This document shows, piece by piece, positions 17,569 to 26,144 of a stretch of DNA of 64,000 bases. Under the pieces are notes generated by a model. The model ran no database searches. It saw nothing but the letters and a program-made list of their open reading frames with translations, and was not told the DNA's origin. Every line of letters begins with the position of its first letter. Position 1 is the first letter of the stretch. The translations under genes and the position numbers were made by a program. Source of the stretch: JAXDJH01 sp034663635 (GTDB lineage: Bacteria > Actinomycetota > CADDZG01 > WHSQ01); the NCBI GenBank assembly GCA_034663635.1, contig JAXDJH010000017.1, positions 62,001 through 126,000 on the forward strand, in the 5' to 3' direction.

Positions 17569-18299
17569 CAGGACCCCTTGACACCCGGACGGGTCCACTG
17601 CGGCACCGGTCTGCTGCCGTCGCCGCGTCCCTTGAATTCACCGTTGCCATCGGTACGCAGGACGGAGTGGGTCGGGAACTGCGGCCAACCCTCGGGCGAG
17701 TCCTCCCACGCCTCCCGCCGGCCGTAGGCCGTCATGTCGAGCAGCCCGAACGAGGGACTCAGCACTTCGTCTCCCCGGCCGGTCGTCCAGTAGGTCAGAT
17801 AGATCTTGCCGTCGCGCCGCAGGTAACAGGCGATCCGGCCGGCGTGGGCAACGGTGGGGTGGTCGAGGTGGGCGTTGGAATACCACGGCGTTGTGTAGCC
17901 CATGAAGTCGCGGAACGCCGCGATCTCTTCATAGGGCCCCTCACAAAGGATGGCGAAGGTGACCCCGTTCGCGTTGAGGTAGGCCGCGTCCGCTGCATCC
18001 CCCATATTCCAGGAGTTCCTGGTACAGCCCTCGCACTGCCACTCCCAAGGGTCGCCGTCGTAGAACATGTGGGTGTAGACGACGAGCTCGTCGCGCCCCT
18101 CGAAGACCTCGCCGAAAGGGATCGGACCGTCGGGGCCGACGACGGTGGTGTCGGGTGGAACCTCCGTCATGGGCAGTCGGCGACGGGCCGCGGCGATCGC
18201 GTCCCCCGCGCGGGTGTGTGCCTTCTCGCCCTTGCGAAGCTCCTCGAGCTTTCGTTCGAAGTCCTCGTGGTCGGTGACGGTCGGGGCCGGTCTGGTCAT
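17568..18299 (-). CDS. DUF899 family thioredoxin-fold protein
   Basis: 243 residues from ATG 18299 (MTRPAPTVTDHEDFERKLEELRKGEKAHTRAGD); GAAAGAGGAAG precedes it. DUF899 features: LPMTEVPPD near residue 43, ELVVYTHMFYD, then CEGCTRNSWNMGDAADAAYLNANGVTFAILC, with a CxxC pair that is the thioredoxin-like site, and FGLLDMTAYGRREAWEDSPEGWPQ. The family is predicted to be redox-active but is not characterised. Upstream partner of the methyltransferase gene. Confidence 0.9.
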   Translation of the reverse strand: MTRPAPTVTDHEDFERKLEELRKGEKAHTRAGDAIAAARRRLPMTEVPPDTTVVGPDGPIPFGEVFEGRDELVVYTHMFYDGDPWEWQCEGCTRNSWNMGDAADAAYLNANGVTFAILCEGPYEEIAAFRDFMGYTTPWYSNAHLDHPTVAHAGRIACYLRRDGKIYLTYWTTGRGDEVLSPSFGLLDMTAYGRREAWEDSPEGWPQFPTHSVLRTDGNGEFKGRGDGSRPVPQWTRPGVKGS

Positions 18300-18385
18300 G
18301 GCTTCCTCTTTCAGTCGTTTTCGAAATTCCCACCGTAGGGCAAATGCACAAAGGCCCGGAGTCTCCAGCGGGCGAAGTAGAGCGG

Positions 18386-20659
18386 ATGGGCTCATGGGGG
18401 CGAGCGATCCGTGGTGGTCGGCTGGCGTTTGTCGCGCTTGGGGCGACCATGTTCATCTCGGCCCTCCCCTCCACCCAGGCGGTCGCCGATAGCACTGTTA
18501 CTCAGGTTCTCCACCACTTTCATCCGAACTCGGCCCGGCCGAGCGGGCTGATCCAAGCCTCGGACGGCAACTTCTACGGGGCCGCGAGCCAAGAAGGTGA
18601 CAACGGCGCAGGAACGATCTTCAAGCTGACCCCGACGGGTGAGATGACGACGCTCCACTCGTTCTCCGGCCCCGACGGCGTGTCCCCGACCGCAGCCCTG
18701 GTCGAAGGAGTCGATGGCGACTTCTACGGGACGACGAACTCGGGCGGGGACAGCAACCTCGGAACCATCTTCAAGATCTCTCCGTCCGGACAATTCACAT
18801 CACTTCATTCCTTCGCGGGGCCGGACGGCGCGAGCCCGACGTTCGGCCGATGGATCCAGGCGAGTGATGGTTACTTCTACGGCACGACGAGCAGAGGTGG
18901 AGCGAACAACAACGGAACGGTCTTCAAGATCGATGGTGCAGGGAATCTGACGACTCTTCATTCTTTCGCCGGAAGCGATGGGTCGTGGCCATGGGCGGGC
19001 GTCATCGAAGCCGATGACGGCAACTTCTATGGAACTACAGCTCTCGGTGGATCGAGAGGTGTGGGCACGGTTTTCAAGATGACCCAAACCGGGACCGTCA
19101 CTACTCTTCACTCTTTCACCGGAGGAGACGGCTCCTACCCGCAAGCAGAACTCTTGGAGGCGAGCGATGGAGCTCTCTACGGGACCACGACCGTGGGTGG
19201 CTTACTCAATGTCGCGCTGAACCGAGGCACCGTTTTCAAGATCACCCACGAGGGTGCGTTCACCTCGCTGCATTCGTTCTTGCATGTCGACGGCACCTAC
19301 TTGGGAGCTGGACTGACCCAAGCCGACGACGGCACCTTCTACGGAGTCACCAACCAAGGTGGCCCCGGAAGTCGAGGGACGTTGTTCAAGATGGATGCCG
19401 CCGGGACCGTCACCATGCTGCATTACTTCGACGGGCCGGACGGATCGAATCCCGAGGCCGGTCTCATCCAGGCGACCGACGGTGATTTCTACGGAACGAC
19501 AAATCAAGGCGGCGCGGGGAACGATGGCGCCATCTTCAAGATGACCCCGGCGGGCGAGACGACAACCGTTTATTCATTCGAGGATCACGACGGGTACATC
19601 CCGCGCGGCCGTCTGATCCAGGCGAGTGACGGCAACTTCTACGGAACCACGAACGTCGGCGGGATAGTCACCGGGACGGTCTTCAAGATGGATCCGTCCG
19701 GAAACATCACGACGCTCCACCAGTTCGAAGGCCCCGACGGACAGTTCCCCAGCGACTCCGGATTAGTCGAAGGTGATGATGGATATCTCTACGGCACCAC
19801 GTCGTCCGGCGGGGGCCCTACTAGTACCGGCTTCGGCACCATCTTCAAGATCTCTCCCACAGGAACGTTCACCTCTTTGCATTCGTTCAGGATGATCGAT
19901 GGGGCAAGCCCGTCTGCTGGACTCACGAAGGCAAGCGACGGGAACTTCTACGGGCTGACCTGGGATGGCGGTTTGAACCGGGCAGGCACTGCGTACAAGG
20001 TCACACCGTCGGGCACCTTCACCTCGCTCCACTCGTTCTCGGAAACGGATGGCAAATTCCCGTTCGGCAGTCTGACTCAAGGGTCCGATGGCAACTTCTA
20101 CGGAACCACTCAAGCGGGCGGAGATGCCGCCGCCGGCACGGTTTTCAAGATGACGCCGTCTGGGACCACCACAACTCTGCATTCCTTCTCCGGTCCCGAC
20201 GGAGCGCAACCGATGGGTGGGCTGACCGTCGCACCGGACGGGGTCCTCTACGGCACGACGACGATCGGCGGAGCAGGTCACGGCGCGCTCGACGGGTACG
20301 GCACGGTGTTCAAGGTCACTCCGTCGGGCTCGTTCTCGATCGTGCATTCGTTCGTAGGAACGGATGGTTCGATCCCCCTCGGTGAGATGACTGTCGGTCG
20401 CGACGGCAAGCTGTACGGGACCACCAGCCAGGGTGGACAAGGTTTCAACCCGACCAACTTCACCAACAACTTCGGCACGTTCTTCAGGCTAGAACTCGAT
20501 GGCACGTTGACGACCATCCATTCGTTCGCTGGGTCCGACGGGTCGGCGCCCTACAGCGCGCCGTTCCAAGCCGCCGATGGGAGCTTCTACGGAACTGCTC
20601 AAGGTGGAGGACTCGACCATGTCGGCGTCGCTTACCGGCTCTCCGTCCCCGAGGGGTAA
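18386..20659 (+). CDS. Secreted tandem-repeat protein (Gloeo_Verruco/TIGR03803-type repeats)
   Basis: 757 residues from ATG 18386, which gives a signal peptide (MGSWGRAIRGGRLAFVALGA, cleavage near TQAVADS). The rest is 14 consecutive repeats of about 50 residues with consensus GLxxASDGNFYGTT, GGxxxxGTVFK, GxxTTLHSF, GPDGxxP; the last is incomplete. The regular DG-FYG and LHSF strands suggest beta-propeller blades; 14 units would suit two seven-bladed domains, which is inference. Repeats 5, 9, 12 and 13 have short insertions after the GG turn. The Ser/Thr-rich exported surface suggests adhesion or glycan binding. The next gene starts 3 bp after its stop. Confidence 0.85.
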   Translation: MGSWGRAIRGGRLAFVALGATMFISALPSTQAVADSTVTQVLHHFHPNSARPSGLIQASDGNFYGAASQEGDNGAGTIFKLTPTGEMTTLHSFSGPDGVSPTAALVEGVDGDFYGTTNSGGDSNLGTIFKISPSGQFTSLHSFAGPDGASPTFGRWIQASDGYFYGTTSRGGANNNGTVFKIDGAGNLTTLHSFAGSDGSWPWAGVIEADDGNFYGTTALGGSRGVGTVFKMTQTGTVTTLHSFTGGDGSYPQAELLEASDGALYGTTTVGGLLNVALNRGTVFKITHEGAFTSLHSFLHVDGTYLGAGLTQADDGTFYGVTNQGGPGSRGTLFKMDAAGTVTMLHYFDGPDGSNPEAGLIQATDGDFYGTTNQGGAGNDGAIFKMTPAGETTTVYSFEDHDGYIPRGRLIQASDGNFYGTTNVGGIVTGTVFKMDPSGNITTLHQFEGPDGQFPSDSGLVEGDDGYLYGTTSSGGGPTSTGFGTIFKISPTGTFTSLHSFRMIDGASPSAGLTKASDGNFYGLTWDGGLNRAGTAYKVTPSGTFTSLHSFSETDGKFPFGSLTQGSDGNFYGTTQAGGDAAAGTVFKMTPSGTTTTLHSFSGPDGAQPMGGLTVAPDGVLYGTTTIGGAGHGALDGYGTVFKVTPSGSFSIVHSFVGTDGSIPLGEMTVGRDGKLYGTTSQGGQGFNPTNFTNNFGTFFRLELDGTLTTIHSFAGSDGSAPYSAPFQAADGSFYGTAQGGGLDHVGVAYRLSVPEG

Positions 20660-20662
20660 AGC

Positions 20663-21811
20663 ATGCGTGCTCGTCGGCTCGACAACGTCATTGGTTTTGG
20701 CATCGACAAAGTTGCAGCTGCTGCGGGAGAAGATCCTGAGGTTCTCCGCATGGAGAACCTCGACACCGATGTGCCACCGCCTCCGGGAGTGTTCGAAGCC
20801 ACCAAAGACGCGATAGGTCCCTGGGAATACAACAGCTGGCTCCCATTCAGCGGCCGCTTCGACCTGAAGGAAGCCGTTTCAGATCACGTCGAGCGCCGTA
20901 GTGGCGTGCGCTTCAACCCCTACTCGGAGATCGTGATCACCACATCCGAAGGGACCAGCATGGTCGATGCATTGCTCGCCACTACCGATCCTGGTGACGA
21001 GATCATTCTGACCGACCCAACTTACGCAGGCATGATCAACCGGGTCCGAGTGACGGGCGGCGTCCCGCGATTCGCAGCCTGCCGAGTGGAAGGCGGTGAA
21101 TGGCGGCTCGATGTCGGCAGTCTTCACGCGGCTGTCTCTGACAAGACCAAGGCGCTGTTTCTGCAGAACCCAACCTTTCCGTCGGGAATGGTCCTCAACC
21201 AAGCGGAATGGCAGTCGATCGTCGATCTCGTTCTCGAACGCGATCTGAATCTCATCTATTGGCCCCTGATGGAGAGCATCCTTTTCGATCACCGGCCTCT
21301 CTTACATCCGCTCTCATTCGATGGGATGCGCGATCGAACGGTCACCCTCGGTTCGGTCTCGGTCGAGTACAGGATGATCGCGTGGCGCATTGGATGGGCG
21401 GTCTGCGAACCCGATACAGCCGACGCGATCGGAATGGTTCACATCTACAACGGGCTCGTGGCTAGCGGTTTCTGCCAGGCCGGAGCACTCGCTGCCCTCC
21501 GCTCGGATCCAGACGATCTGATCAAGGCCGTGGTGGAGTTCGAGCTTCGCCGCGATGTCGTGATGGAGGAACTGAAAGGGCTACCCGCGGTAAGCGCATC
21601 AGGCGGGTGGGCTCTCCTGCTCGATACAGAAGCGATGGGGATCCCTGCACCAGAAGCCTCCAAGAGATTGTTGGACCAAAAGATCGCTGCGACGCCCATG
21701 ACCGCATGGGGAGAGTCGGTCGCTCCTCGACACGTGCGGTTCGTCTTCAGTCGCGAACCGGTCGAACGACTGCGCGGATTGGGAGAGCGGGTCCGCAAAG
21801 CCCTGGCCTGA
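20663..21811 (+). CDS. Fold-type I aminotransferase-like protein lacking the PLP lysine
   Basis: 382 residues with the full layout of class I/II aminotransferases: substrate-arm region, TTSEGTSMVDALL, NPTFPSG (residues 169-175) and a C-terminal HVRFVFS where the substrate-carboxylate Arg normally sits. At the Schiff-base site the usual S-x-S-K-x-(7)-WRIG reads SVSVEYRMIAWRIGW, so the lysine position is Val234. The DEIY motif that supplies the Asp and Tyr contacting PLP reads WPLM (200-203). Arg242 of WRIGW is kept. It therefore cannot be a normal PLP transaminase and is either a ligand-binding pseudoenzyme or has a new role. It starts 3 bp after the repeat protein, so the two are probably cotranslated. 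Confidence 0.82.
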   Translation: MRARRLDNVIGFGIDKVAAAAGEDPEVLRMENLDTDVPPPPGVFEATKDAIGPWEYNSWLPFSGRFDLKEAVSDHVERRSGVRFNPYSEIVITTSEGTSMVDALLATTDPGDEIILTDPTYAGMINRVRVTGGVPRFAACRVEGGEWRLDVGSLHAAVSDKTKALFLQNPTFPSGMVLNQAEWQSIVDLVLERDLNLIYWPLMESILFDHRPLLHPLSFDGMRDRTVTLGSVSVEYRMIAWRIGWAVCEPDTADAIGMVHIYNGLVASGFCQAGALAALRSDPDDLIKAVVEFELRRDVVMEELKGLPAVSASGGWALLLDTEAMGIPAPEASKRLLDQKIAATPMTAWGESVAPRHVRFVFSREPVERLRGLGERVRKALA

Positions 21812-21848
21812 TTCCTCAGCGCAGAAGCGTCGCATCTAGGCTTGGGCT

Positions 21849-22445
21849 ATGGAGGCCGCGGGAGTACTCGGCGCGCTCGGGACGCTTATAGGGCTGGTTC
21901 GTGCGCTGCCTCAATTTCTACGACTGCTAAAAACCCGGGACGCACATGGCGTCTCTCTTGATACCGCCGCCACCAGCAGCGTGGTCAGTTTCGGGTGGGC
22001 GACCTATGGAGTCCTGACCGATCAGTTGCCGGTCACGTTGGCAACAGGATCATCTGGAATCGTCTTCGCCCTGATCACCGTGACTGCACTGAGGCTCGGT
22101 CGGCGAGTCAACGAATTTCGGACGGCACCGGTGTGGCTCGTCGTGCTCGTCTCGGTCGGCGTATTCGCAAGAGCCGGGGGTCTTGGCATCCTCTTGCCGG
22201 TCAGCGTGCTCGTCGCCAACCTTCCTCAACTCATAGTTGCCTATCGCGAGTCCGATCTCACCGGTCTATCCCTTTCGACTTGGGTGCTATCGACGTGCGA
22301 CGGCGCGGTGTGGACGGTGTACGCGCTGGTGACTGGAGACATCGCGATCCTGGTGTTCGGTGTGTTGCAACTCACGACGAGCAGCCTCATCGTCGCTCGA
22401 CGCTGGAACTGGGCCCGAGCGCACTCGCAAGCGATCCAGACTTAA
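21849..22445 (+). CDS. PQ-loop repeat (SWEET-like) membrane protein
   Basis: 198 residues, about seven hydrophobic segments. Two PQ motifs are visible: ALPQFLRLLKTRDAHGVSLDT near residue 20 and NLPQLIVAYRESDLTGLSLST near residue 125, each followed by a three-helix bundle. Two bundles in one chain resemble the eukaryotic SWEET layout rather than the single-bundle bacterial SemiSWEET. A transport role for sugars or other small molecules is likely but the substrate is unknown. Confidence 0.8.
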   Translation: MEAAGVLGALGTLIGLVRALPQFLRLLKTRDAHGVSLDTAATSSVVSFGWATYGVLTDQLPVTLATGSSGIVFALITVTALRLGRRVNEFRTAPVWLVVLVSVGVFARAGGLGILLPVSVLVANLPQLIVAYRESDLTGLSLSTWVLSTCDGAVWTVYALVTGDIAILVFGVLQLTTSSLIVARRWNWARAHSQAIQT

Positions 22446-22458
22446 GACGTCGAAACGA

Positions 22459-23079
22459 CTACGCCTTCGGTGCGGGGGGAAGGCCGAGCATGCCTCGCAC
22501 CAAGCGCTCCGCCAACACCGTGTCGTGCGGGCCCTGCCCACTCAGCTGGATCATCAGGCCTTCAAGTCCACCGAGGAGCCCCGCCGCGATCGTCTTCACG
22601 GGGGGGCCGGGGGGGACGCTCCCGTTCCGGCGCGCCTGCGTGATGAGGTTTCCGATCCGTTCGATGATGCCCGCCTCGATCTCATCGAGAGCGTGGCGGA
22701 TCGGATGGTCGCGGCCACTGAACTCAGTGACGATAGCCATACGCACTCGAGCGATGTCCCGCCGGCAGAAGATCGCGTGGCCGCGCGCAAGTGCGAAGAG
22801 AGCGTCGACGGGGTCATCCTCGCGAAGCGCGAGGCTGCCTACCTCCTTGCCCCACTCTCCGGCGACCCACCACACGACCGCGAGGGCGAGATCCTCCTTG
22901 CTCGCGAACTGGTGATACAGGGCTCCCCGCGTGTAACCGGCCTCGTTAGCTACTTGCTCGAGCACGAGGTTCGAGTAGCCGTAACGAGAGAGCCCCCGAG
23001 CGGCCGCTTCGAGCAGGGCGCTTCGACTTCGAGCGCGGCGATCGGCCTGGGTCGGTCTGAGGCTCTCAGAGGTGGCCAA
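22459..23079 (-). CDS. TetR-family transcriptional regulator
   Basis: 206 residues if it starts at TTG 23079, just after GGGACGGGCGGGC; the frame extends upstream through the palindromic operator, so an earlier start is unlikely. The N-terminal helix-turn-helix is LEQVANEAGYTRGALYHQFASKEDLALAVV, typical of TetR. The C-terminal ligand domain resembles regulators such as AcrR. Convergent with the PQ-loop gene and divergent from the membrane-protein genes at 23180 onwards, its probable targets. Confidence 0.9.
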   Translation of the reverse strand: MATSESLRPTQADRRARSRSALLEAAARGLSRYGYSNLVLEQVANEAGYTRGALYHQFASKEDLALAVVWWVAGEWGKEVGSLALREDDPVDALFALARGHAIFCRRDIARVRMAIVTEFSGRDHPIRHALDEIEAGIIERIGNLITQARRNGSVPPGPPVKTIAAGLLGGLEGLMIQLSGQGPHDTVLAERLVRGMLGLPPAPKA

Positions 23080-23106
23080 GCCCGCCCGTCCCTGGTCCGT
23101 TTGCCT

Positions 23107-23126
23107 TACATACGTACATGTATGTA
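23107..23126. promoter_or_regulatory. Candidate TetR operator
   Basis: TACATAC (23107-23113), 6-bp centre, GTATGTA (23120-23126): a perfect 7-bp inverted repeat, AT-rich within GC-rich DNA. It lies between the divergent TetR gene and the DUF4383 gene, 28 bp from the TetR TTG and 54 bp from the other start, so it can control both directions. Confidence 0.75.
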
Positions 23127-23179
23127 TATTACAGCGCCTGACCCACATACGGCGGTATCGACCGTCGGGAGGTGTGGAT

Positions 23180-23644
23180 ATGACCGCAGACGTAGCCACA
23201 GGCACCCCCACGCAGGCAAACGACTGGACCCCCGCGCGCATCTTCATGGTCGCTTCGGCGATCTTTCATCTCCCGGTCGCCATCGCAGGACTTGCGGTCG
23301 ACCAGACATTTCCCTTTGGTGCCGCCGCCGCGGTGCGGGCGGGTTCCGGGGAGATCCTCGGCGTCCTCGAGACGAACGGATGGCACTCCCTAGCGGCTCT
23401 CTTCCTCGGACTCGTCTCTGCCTACTTCGCGTTGCGCCCCGAACGCGCGCGTGAGGGGGCGCTTGCGATCGGCATCAGCCATGTAGGCATCGTCCTTGCC
23501 TTTGCACTCTGGGAACCCTCGACTTTCGGGTTCATGTCCAACGGAGCAGACCAAGTCGTTCACGCAACCACCGCGATCACCGGAATCGCTTCGGGGCTGC
23601 TAACGCGTCCGATCCCCTCTCGAGCCGCGGCGCCGGGCGGGTAG
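23180..23644 (+). CDS. DUF4383-like membrane protein
   Basis: 154 residues from ATG 23180, preceded by GGGAGGTG. About four membrane helices: ARIFMVASAIFHLPVAIAGLA, WHSLAALFLGLVSAYFAL, ALAIGISHVGIVLAFALW and a C-terminal helix with NGADQVVHATTAITGIASGLL, close to the D-xxVH segment of DUF4383. Function unknown. First gene of a four-gene run (23180-25596) facing the TetR operator. Confidence 0.75.
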   Translation: MTADVATGTPTQANDWTPARIFMVASAIFHLPVAIAGLAVDQTFPFGAAAAVRAGSGEILGVLETNGWHSLAALFLGLVSAYFALRPERAREGALAIGISHVGIVLAFALWEPSTFGFMSNGADQVVHATTAITGIASGLLTRPIPSRAAAPGG

Positions 23645-23655
23645 GAGCGAAGCTC

Positions 23656-24060
23656 ATGGACGTTGGACTTGGGATCGCTGGTTTCATCTGCGTGCTGATG
23701 GCGTTCGGCCATCAGACCATCGGAGTGGTTTGGGTCCTTCCGAGCATCACGGAAGAGAACCTGCCGCGCACTCCGTTCGGGTCGCCTTCGATGAGTCTGG
23801 CTATGGTCCGCGTTACCTGGTACATCGTCACGGTACTCGTTGCGGCCATCGGCGTCGCTTTGATGGTGCTCGGCTGGGCTCCTGCTGCCGATCTGAGGAC
23901 CCTGCTTCTTCGCTGCTTTGCCGTGATGTGGCTCGCGGCTGCGGTGATGGCCATATGGGTCGCGTTGGGGCGTGTGCGCAGCCTGCGGGGAATCTTTCGA
24001 CTCCCGATCCCGATGCTCTGGATAGTGGTGTCGGTGCTGTGCTGGGTGGCGTCGACGTGA
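23656..24060 (+). CDS. Small integral membrane protein, unrecognised
   Basis: 134 residues with about four membrane helices (residues 3-23, 52-75, 85-105, 113-131) and short loops. No family is recognised. A conserved-looking loop HQTIGVVWVLPSITEENLPRTPFGSPSMS joins helices 1 and 2. It follows the DUF4383 gene by 11 bp and its stop overlaps the next start by 4 bp, so it belongs to the same transcript. Confidence 0.7.
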   Translation: MDVGLGIAGFICVLMAFGHQTIGVVWVLPSITEENLPRTPFGSPSMSLAMVRVTWYIVTVLVAAIGVALMVLGWAPAADLRTLLLRCFAVMWLAAAVMAIWVALGRVRSLRGIFRLPIPMLWIVVSVLCWVAST

Positions 24061-24620
24061 GCGTTACCGGTGCCATCGACAGTTACCTCCCGAACTATGA
24101 CGTTCGAAGTGGTCACGAGATCGAGGTGGATGCCCCGGCTCTTGTGACGTATCAGGCAGCGCGAGATCTAGACATCGGTCGATCCGTTCCGGTGGCGGTG
24201 CTTTTTGCCATCCGGACAGTCCCTCATCTGGTGACCGGCAAAGTGAGGCCTAGTCGTTCGCTCACGTTGGAATCGATGCTCGAGGCCGGATTCGTGATGC
24301 TCGAAGAGAACGTTCCGAACGAGTTCGTGATGGGCGCGGTGGGCAAGTTTTGGCGTCCTACTAGCGGAATCATCCGCATCGCTCCGGATGAGTTCCGCAG
24401 TTTCGATGAACCTGGTTTCGCCAAGAGTGCCATCACGTTCACGGTCGATGAACTCGATGACAAGCGATCGTTACTTGCAACCGAGACTCGTGTCGCGTGC
24501 TCGGACTCTGCGGCCCGCCGGAAGTTCTCGCTCTACTGGCGCGCGATAGGGCCCTTCTCGGGCTTTATCCGCCACCTCATGCTGAACGAGGTGAAACGCA
24601 CTGCGGAATTGCTTCGGTGA
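24057..24620 (+). CDS. SRPBCC-like protein, uncharacterised
   Basis: 187 residues from GTG 24057, which overlaps the previous TGA (GTGA). The order of strands and the pattern EIEVDAPALVTYQAARDLDI, GFVMLEENVPNEFVMGAVGKFWRP, and AITFTVDELDDKRSLLATETRVACSD, followed by a long C-terminal helix, fits the START/SRPBCC hydrophobic-cavity fold. The exact family is not identified. It may bind or process a hydrophobic compound handled by the neighbouring membrane proteins and oxidoreductase. Confidence 0.65.
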   Translation: MSVTGAIDSYLPNYDVRSGHEIEVDAPALVTYQAARDLDIGRSVPVAVLFAIRTVPHLVTGKVRPSRSLTLESMLEAGFVMLEENVPNEFVMGAVGKFWRPTSGIIRIAPDEFRSFDEPGFAKSAITFTVDELDDKRSLLATETRVACSDSAARRKFSLYWRAIGPFSGFIRHLMLNEVKRTAELLR

Positions 24621-24663
24621 CCTCGGTGTTGTGAAACGAAACGGGGTTTGAGAGGAGTAGCGA

Positions 24664-25596
24664 ATGCGCGCCATCGGGGTTGAAAGTTTTGAGATTGGAC
24701 CGGTTCTGCTTGATCTGCCCGTGCCGCAGCCGGGTCCCGGCGAGGTTCTAGTCAAAGTTCAGCATGCGTCTCTGAACGGCTTCGATGTTGCAGTAGCTCT
24801 CGGGATGGTCAAGGACATGATGGAACATCGCTTCCCCTTCGTGTTGGGGAAGGATTTCGCAGGGACGGTCGAGGAAATAGGCGAGGGCGTAACAAGCGTC
24901 GCGGTAGGCGACGATGTCTTTGGGGTTCTGATGCGCAACTACATCGGCGATGGAACCTTCGGCGAGTTCGTCGTCGTTCCCGAGGAAATGGGCCTCACGA
25001 AGATCCCGTCGGGCGTGGAGCCATTGGACGCGGGCGCGTTGGGCCTCGCGGGAGCTACCGCGCAAGCCGCGATAGATGCCGTGGCGCCGACCTCGGGTGA
25101 AATGGTGCTCGTTAGTGGAGCCACGGGGGGCGTCGGTTCCATAGCGATCCAGATCGCGGCTAACCGAGGCGCTGAAGTCATCGCGACCGCTCGACTGGGA
25201 GAAGCAAGCGATTTCGTGAAGGATCTCGGCGCGCACCACGTTGTCGACTACACCGATGACCTCGCGGGCCAAGTGCGCGGCATCCGAAGTGACGGGGTAC
25301 ACGCGGCAGTGCATCTCGCCGGAGATGCAATCGAGCTTGTGGATCTGGTGCAGAGCGGAGGCCGCTTCACATCAGCTCTAGGGGTTGGGCCGGATCAACT
25401 CAGTGGCAAAGACGTGAGCGCGTCCGCTCTTATGGCCATGGCTACGGCTGATGTCCTAGATGGTCTCGCTGCCCAGGTCGCCGCCGGCACACTTCGCGTG
25501 CCGATCCAGCGGACTTACAAGCTCGAGGAAGTTCCCCTGGCTTTGAAGGATTTCGCAGACGGAAAGCTCGGGAAGATCGCGGTCACCATCGGTTAG
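24664..25596 (+). CDS. Zinc-free medium-chain alcohol dehydrogenase/quinone oxidoreductase
   Basis: 310 residues. The N-terminal GroES-like domain begins MRAIGVESFEIGPVLLDLPVPQPGPGEVLVKV, with GKDFAGTVEEIGEGV. The nucleotide-binding site is SGATGGVGSIAIQIAANRG. The Cys/His residues of the catalytic zinc of alcohol dehydrogenases are absent, so it belongs with NAD(P)H-quinone oxidoreductases (zeta-crystallin type). AGAGGAG precedes the ATG. It ends the run of genes that starts at the TetR operator. Confidence 0.9.
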   Translation: MRAIGVESFEIGPVLLDLPVPQPGPGEVLVKVQHASLNGFDVAVALGMVKDMMEHRFPFVLGKDFAGTVEEIGEGVTSVAVGDDVFGVLMRNYIGDGTFGEFVVVPEEMGLTKIPSGVEPLDAGALGLAGATAQAAIDAVAPTSGEMVLVSGATGGVGSIAIQIAANRGAEVIATARLGEASDFVKDLGAHHVVDYTDDLAGQVRGIRSDGVHAAVHLAGDAIELVDLVQSGGRFTSALGVGPDQLSGKDVSASALMAMATADVLDGLAAQVAAGTLRVPIQRTYKLEEVPLALKDFADGKLGKIAVTIG

Positions 25597-25611
25597 GCAA
25601 TCCGGCCTCGC

Positions 25612-26028
25612 CTAACCCTTTCTGTAGTGGGCCTCTTGGAGTATCCATGTGTTGCCGTCGGGGTCCGCGAAGTCGGCGTACGAGCCGAAGTCTGCGTGCT
25701 CGGGATCGACTCCCGGCAGCCTCTCGCCCTTTTCGAAGTGAGTGATCTCGCTGACGTCCAGGTCGCGCCCCACGAGCTCCGCTCGTGCCGCCTCAATGTC
25801 CGAAACGACTAGATGGAGTCCACGGACCGAGCCCGGCTCGGCGAGGTCCAGCCCGCGGCCGATGGTGATCGAGCATGCCGACCCCGGTGGAGTGAGCTGC
25901 ACGATGCGGAAATTCTCGTTGGGCTCGGTATCGACATCGAGGTTGAAGCCCGCCTTCTCCATATAGAAGGTCTTGGCCCTGTCGATGTCTGAGACGGGGA
26001 CCAGTATGAGTTCCAGCTTTAGATCCAC
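25612..26028 (-). CDS. VOC-superfamily (glyoxalase/bleomycin-resistance fold) protein
   Basis: 138 residues from GTG 26028; GGAGGT lies 4 bp upstream, which decides against the ATG 33 bp earlier. Paired beta-alpha-beta-beta-beta modules are visible: LELILVPVSDIDRAKTFYMEKAGF, VQLTPPGSACSITIG, and GLHLVVSDIEAARAELVGRG-like segment, ending SYADFADPDGNTWILQE. The first-module His common in metal-dependent members is absent, so a metal site is uncertain. Substrate unknown. Confidence 0.88.
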   Translation of the reverse strand: MDLKLELILVPVSDIDRAKTFYMEKAGFNLDVDTEPNENFRIVQLTPPGSACSITIGRGLDLAEPGSVRGLHLVVSDIEAARAELVGRDLDVSEITHFEKGERLPGVDPEHADFGSYADFADPDGNTWILQEAHYRKG

Positions 26029-26144
26029 AACAACCTCCGATCGAATGGTTTGAGCGACCATCCTGACGCGCCCGGATGTCCCCCGATCAGGCGAGCGACG
26101 AAGTCTTCCGGAAGATCCTGGAACCTAGGCAGGACAAGGGACAA

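Noticed and set aside
18386..20659. Possible CRISPR or tandem DNA repeat
   Set aside because: Repetition is at the protein level with about 150-bp units and diverged DNA; no spacers.
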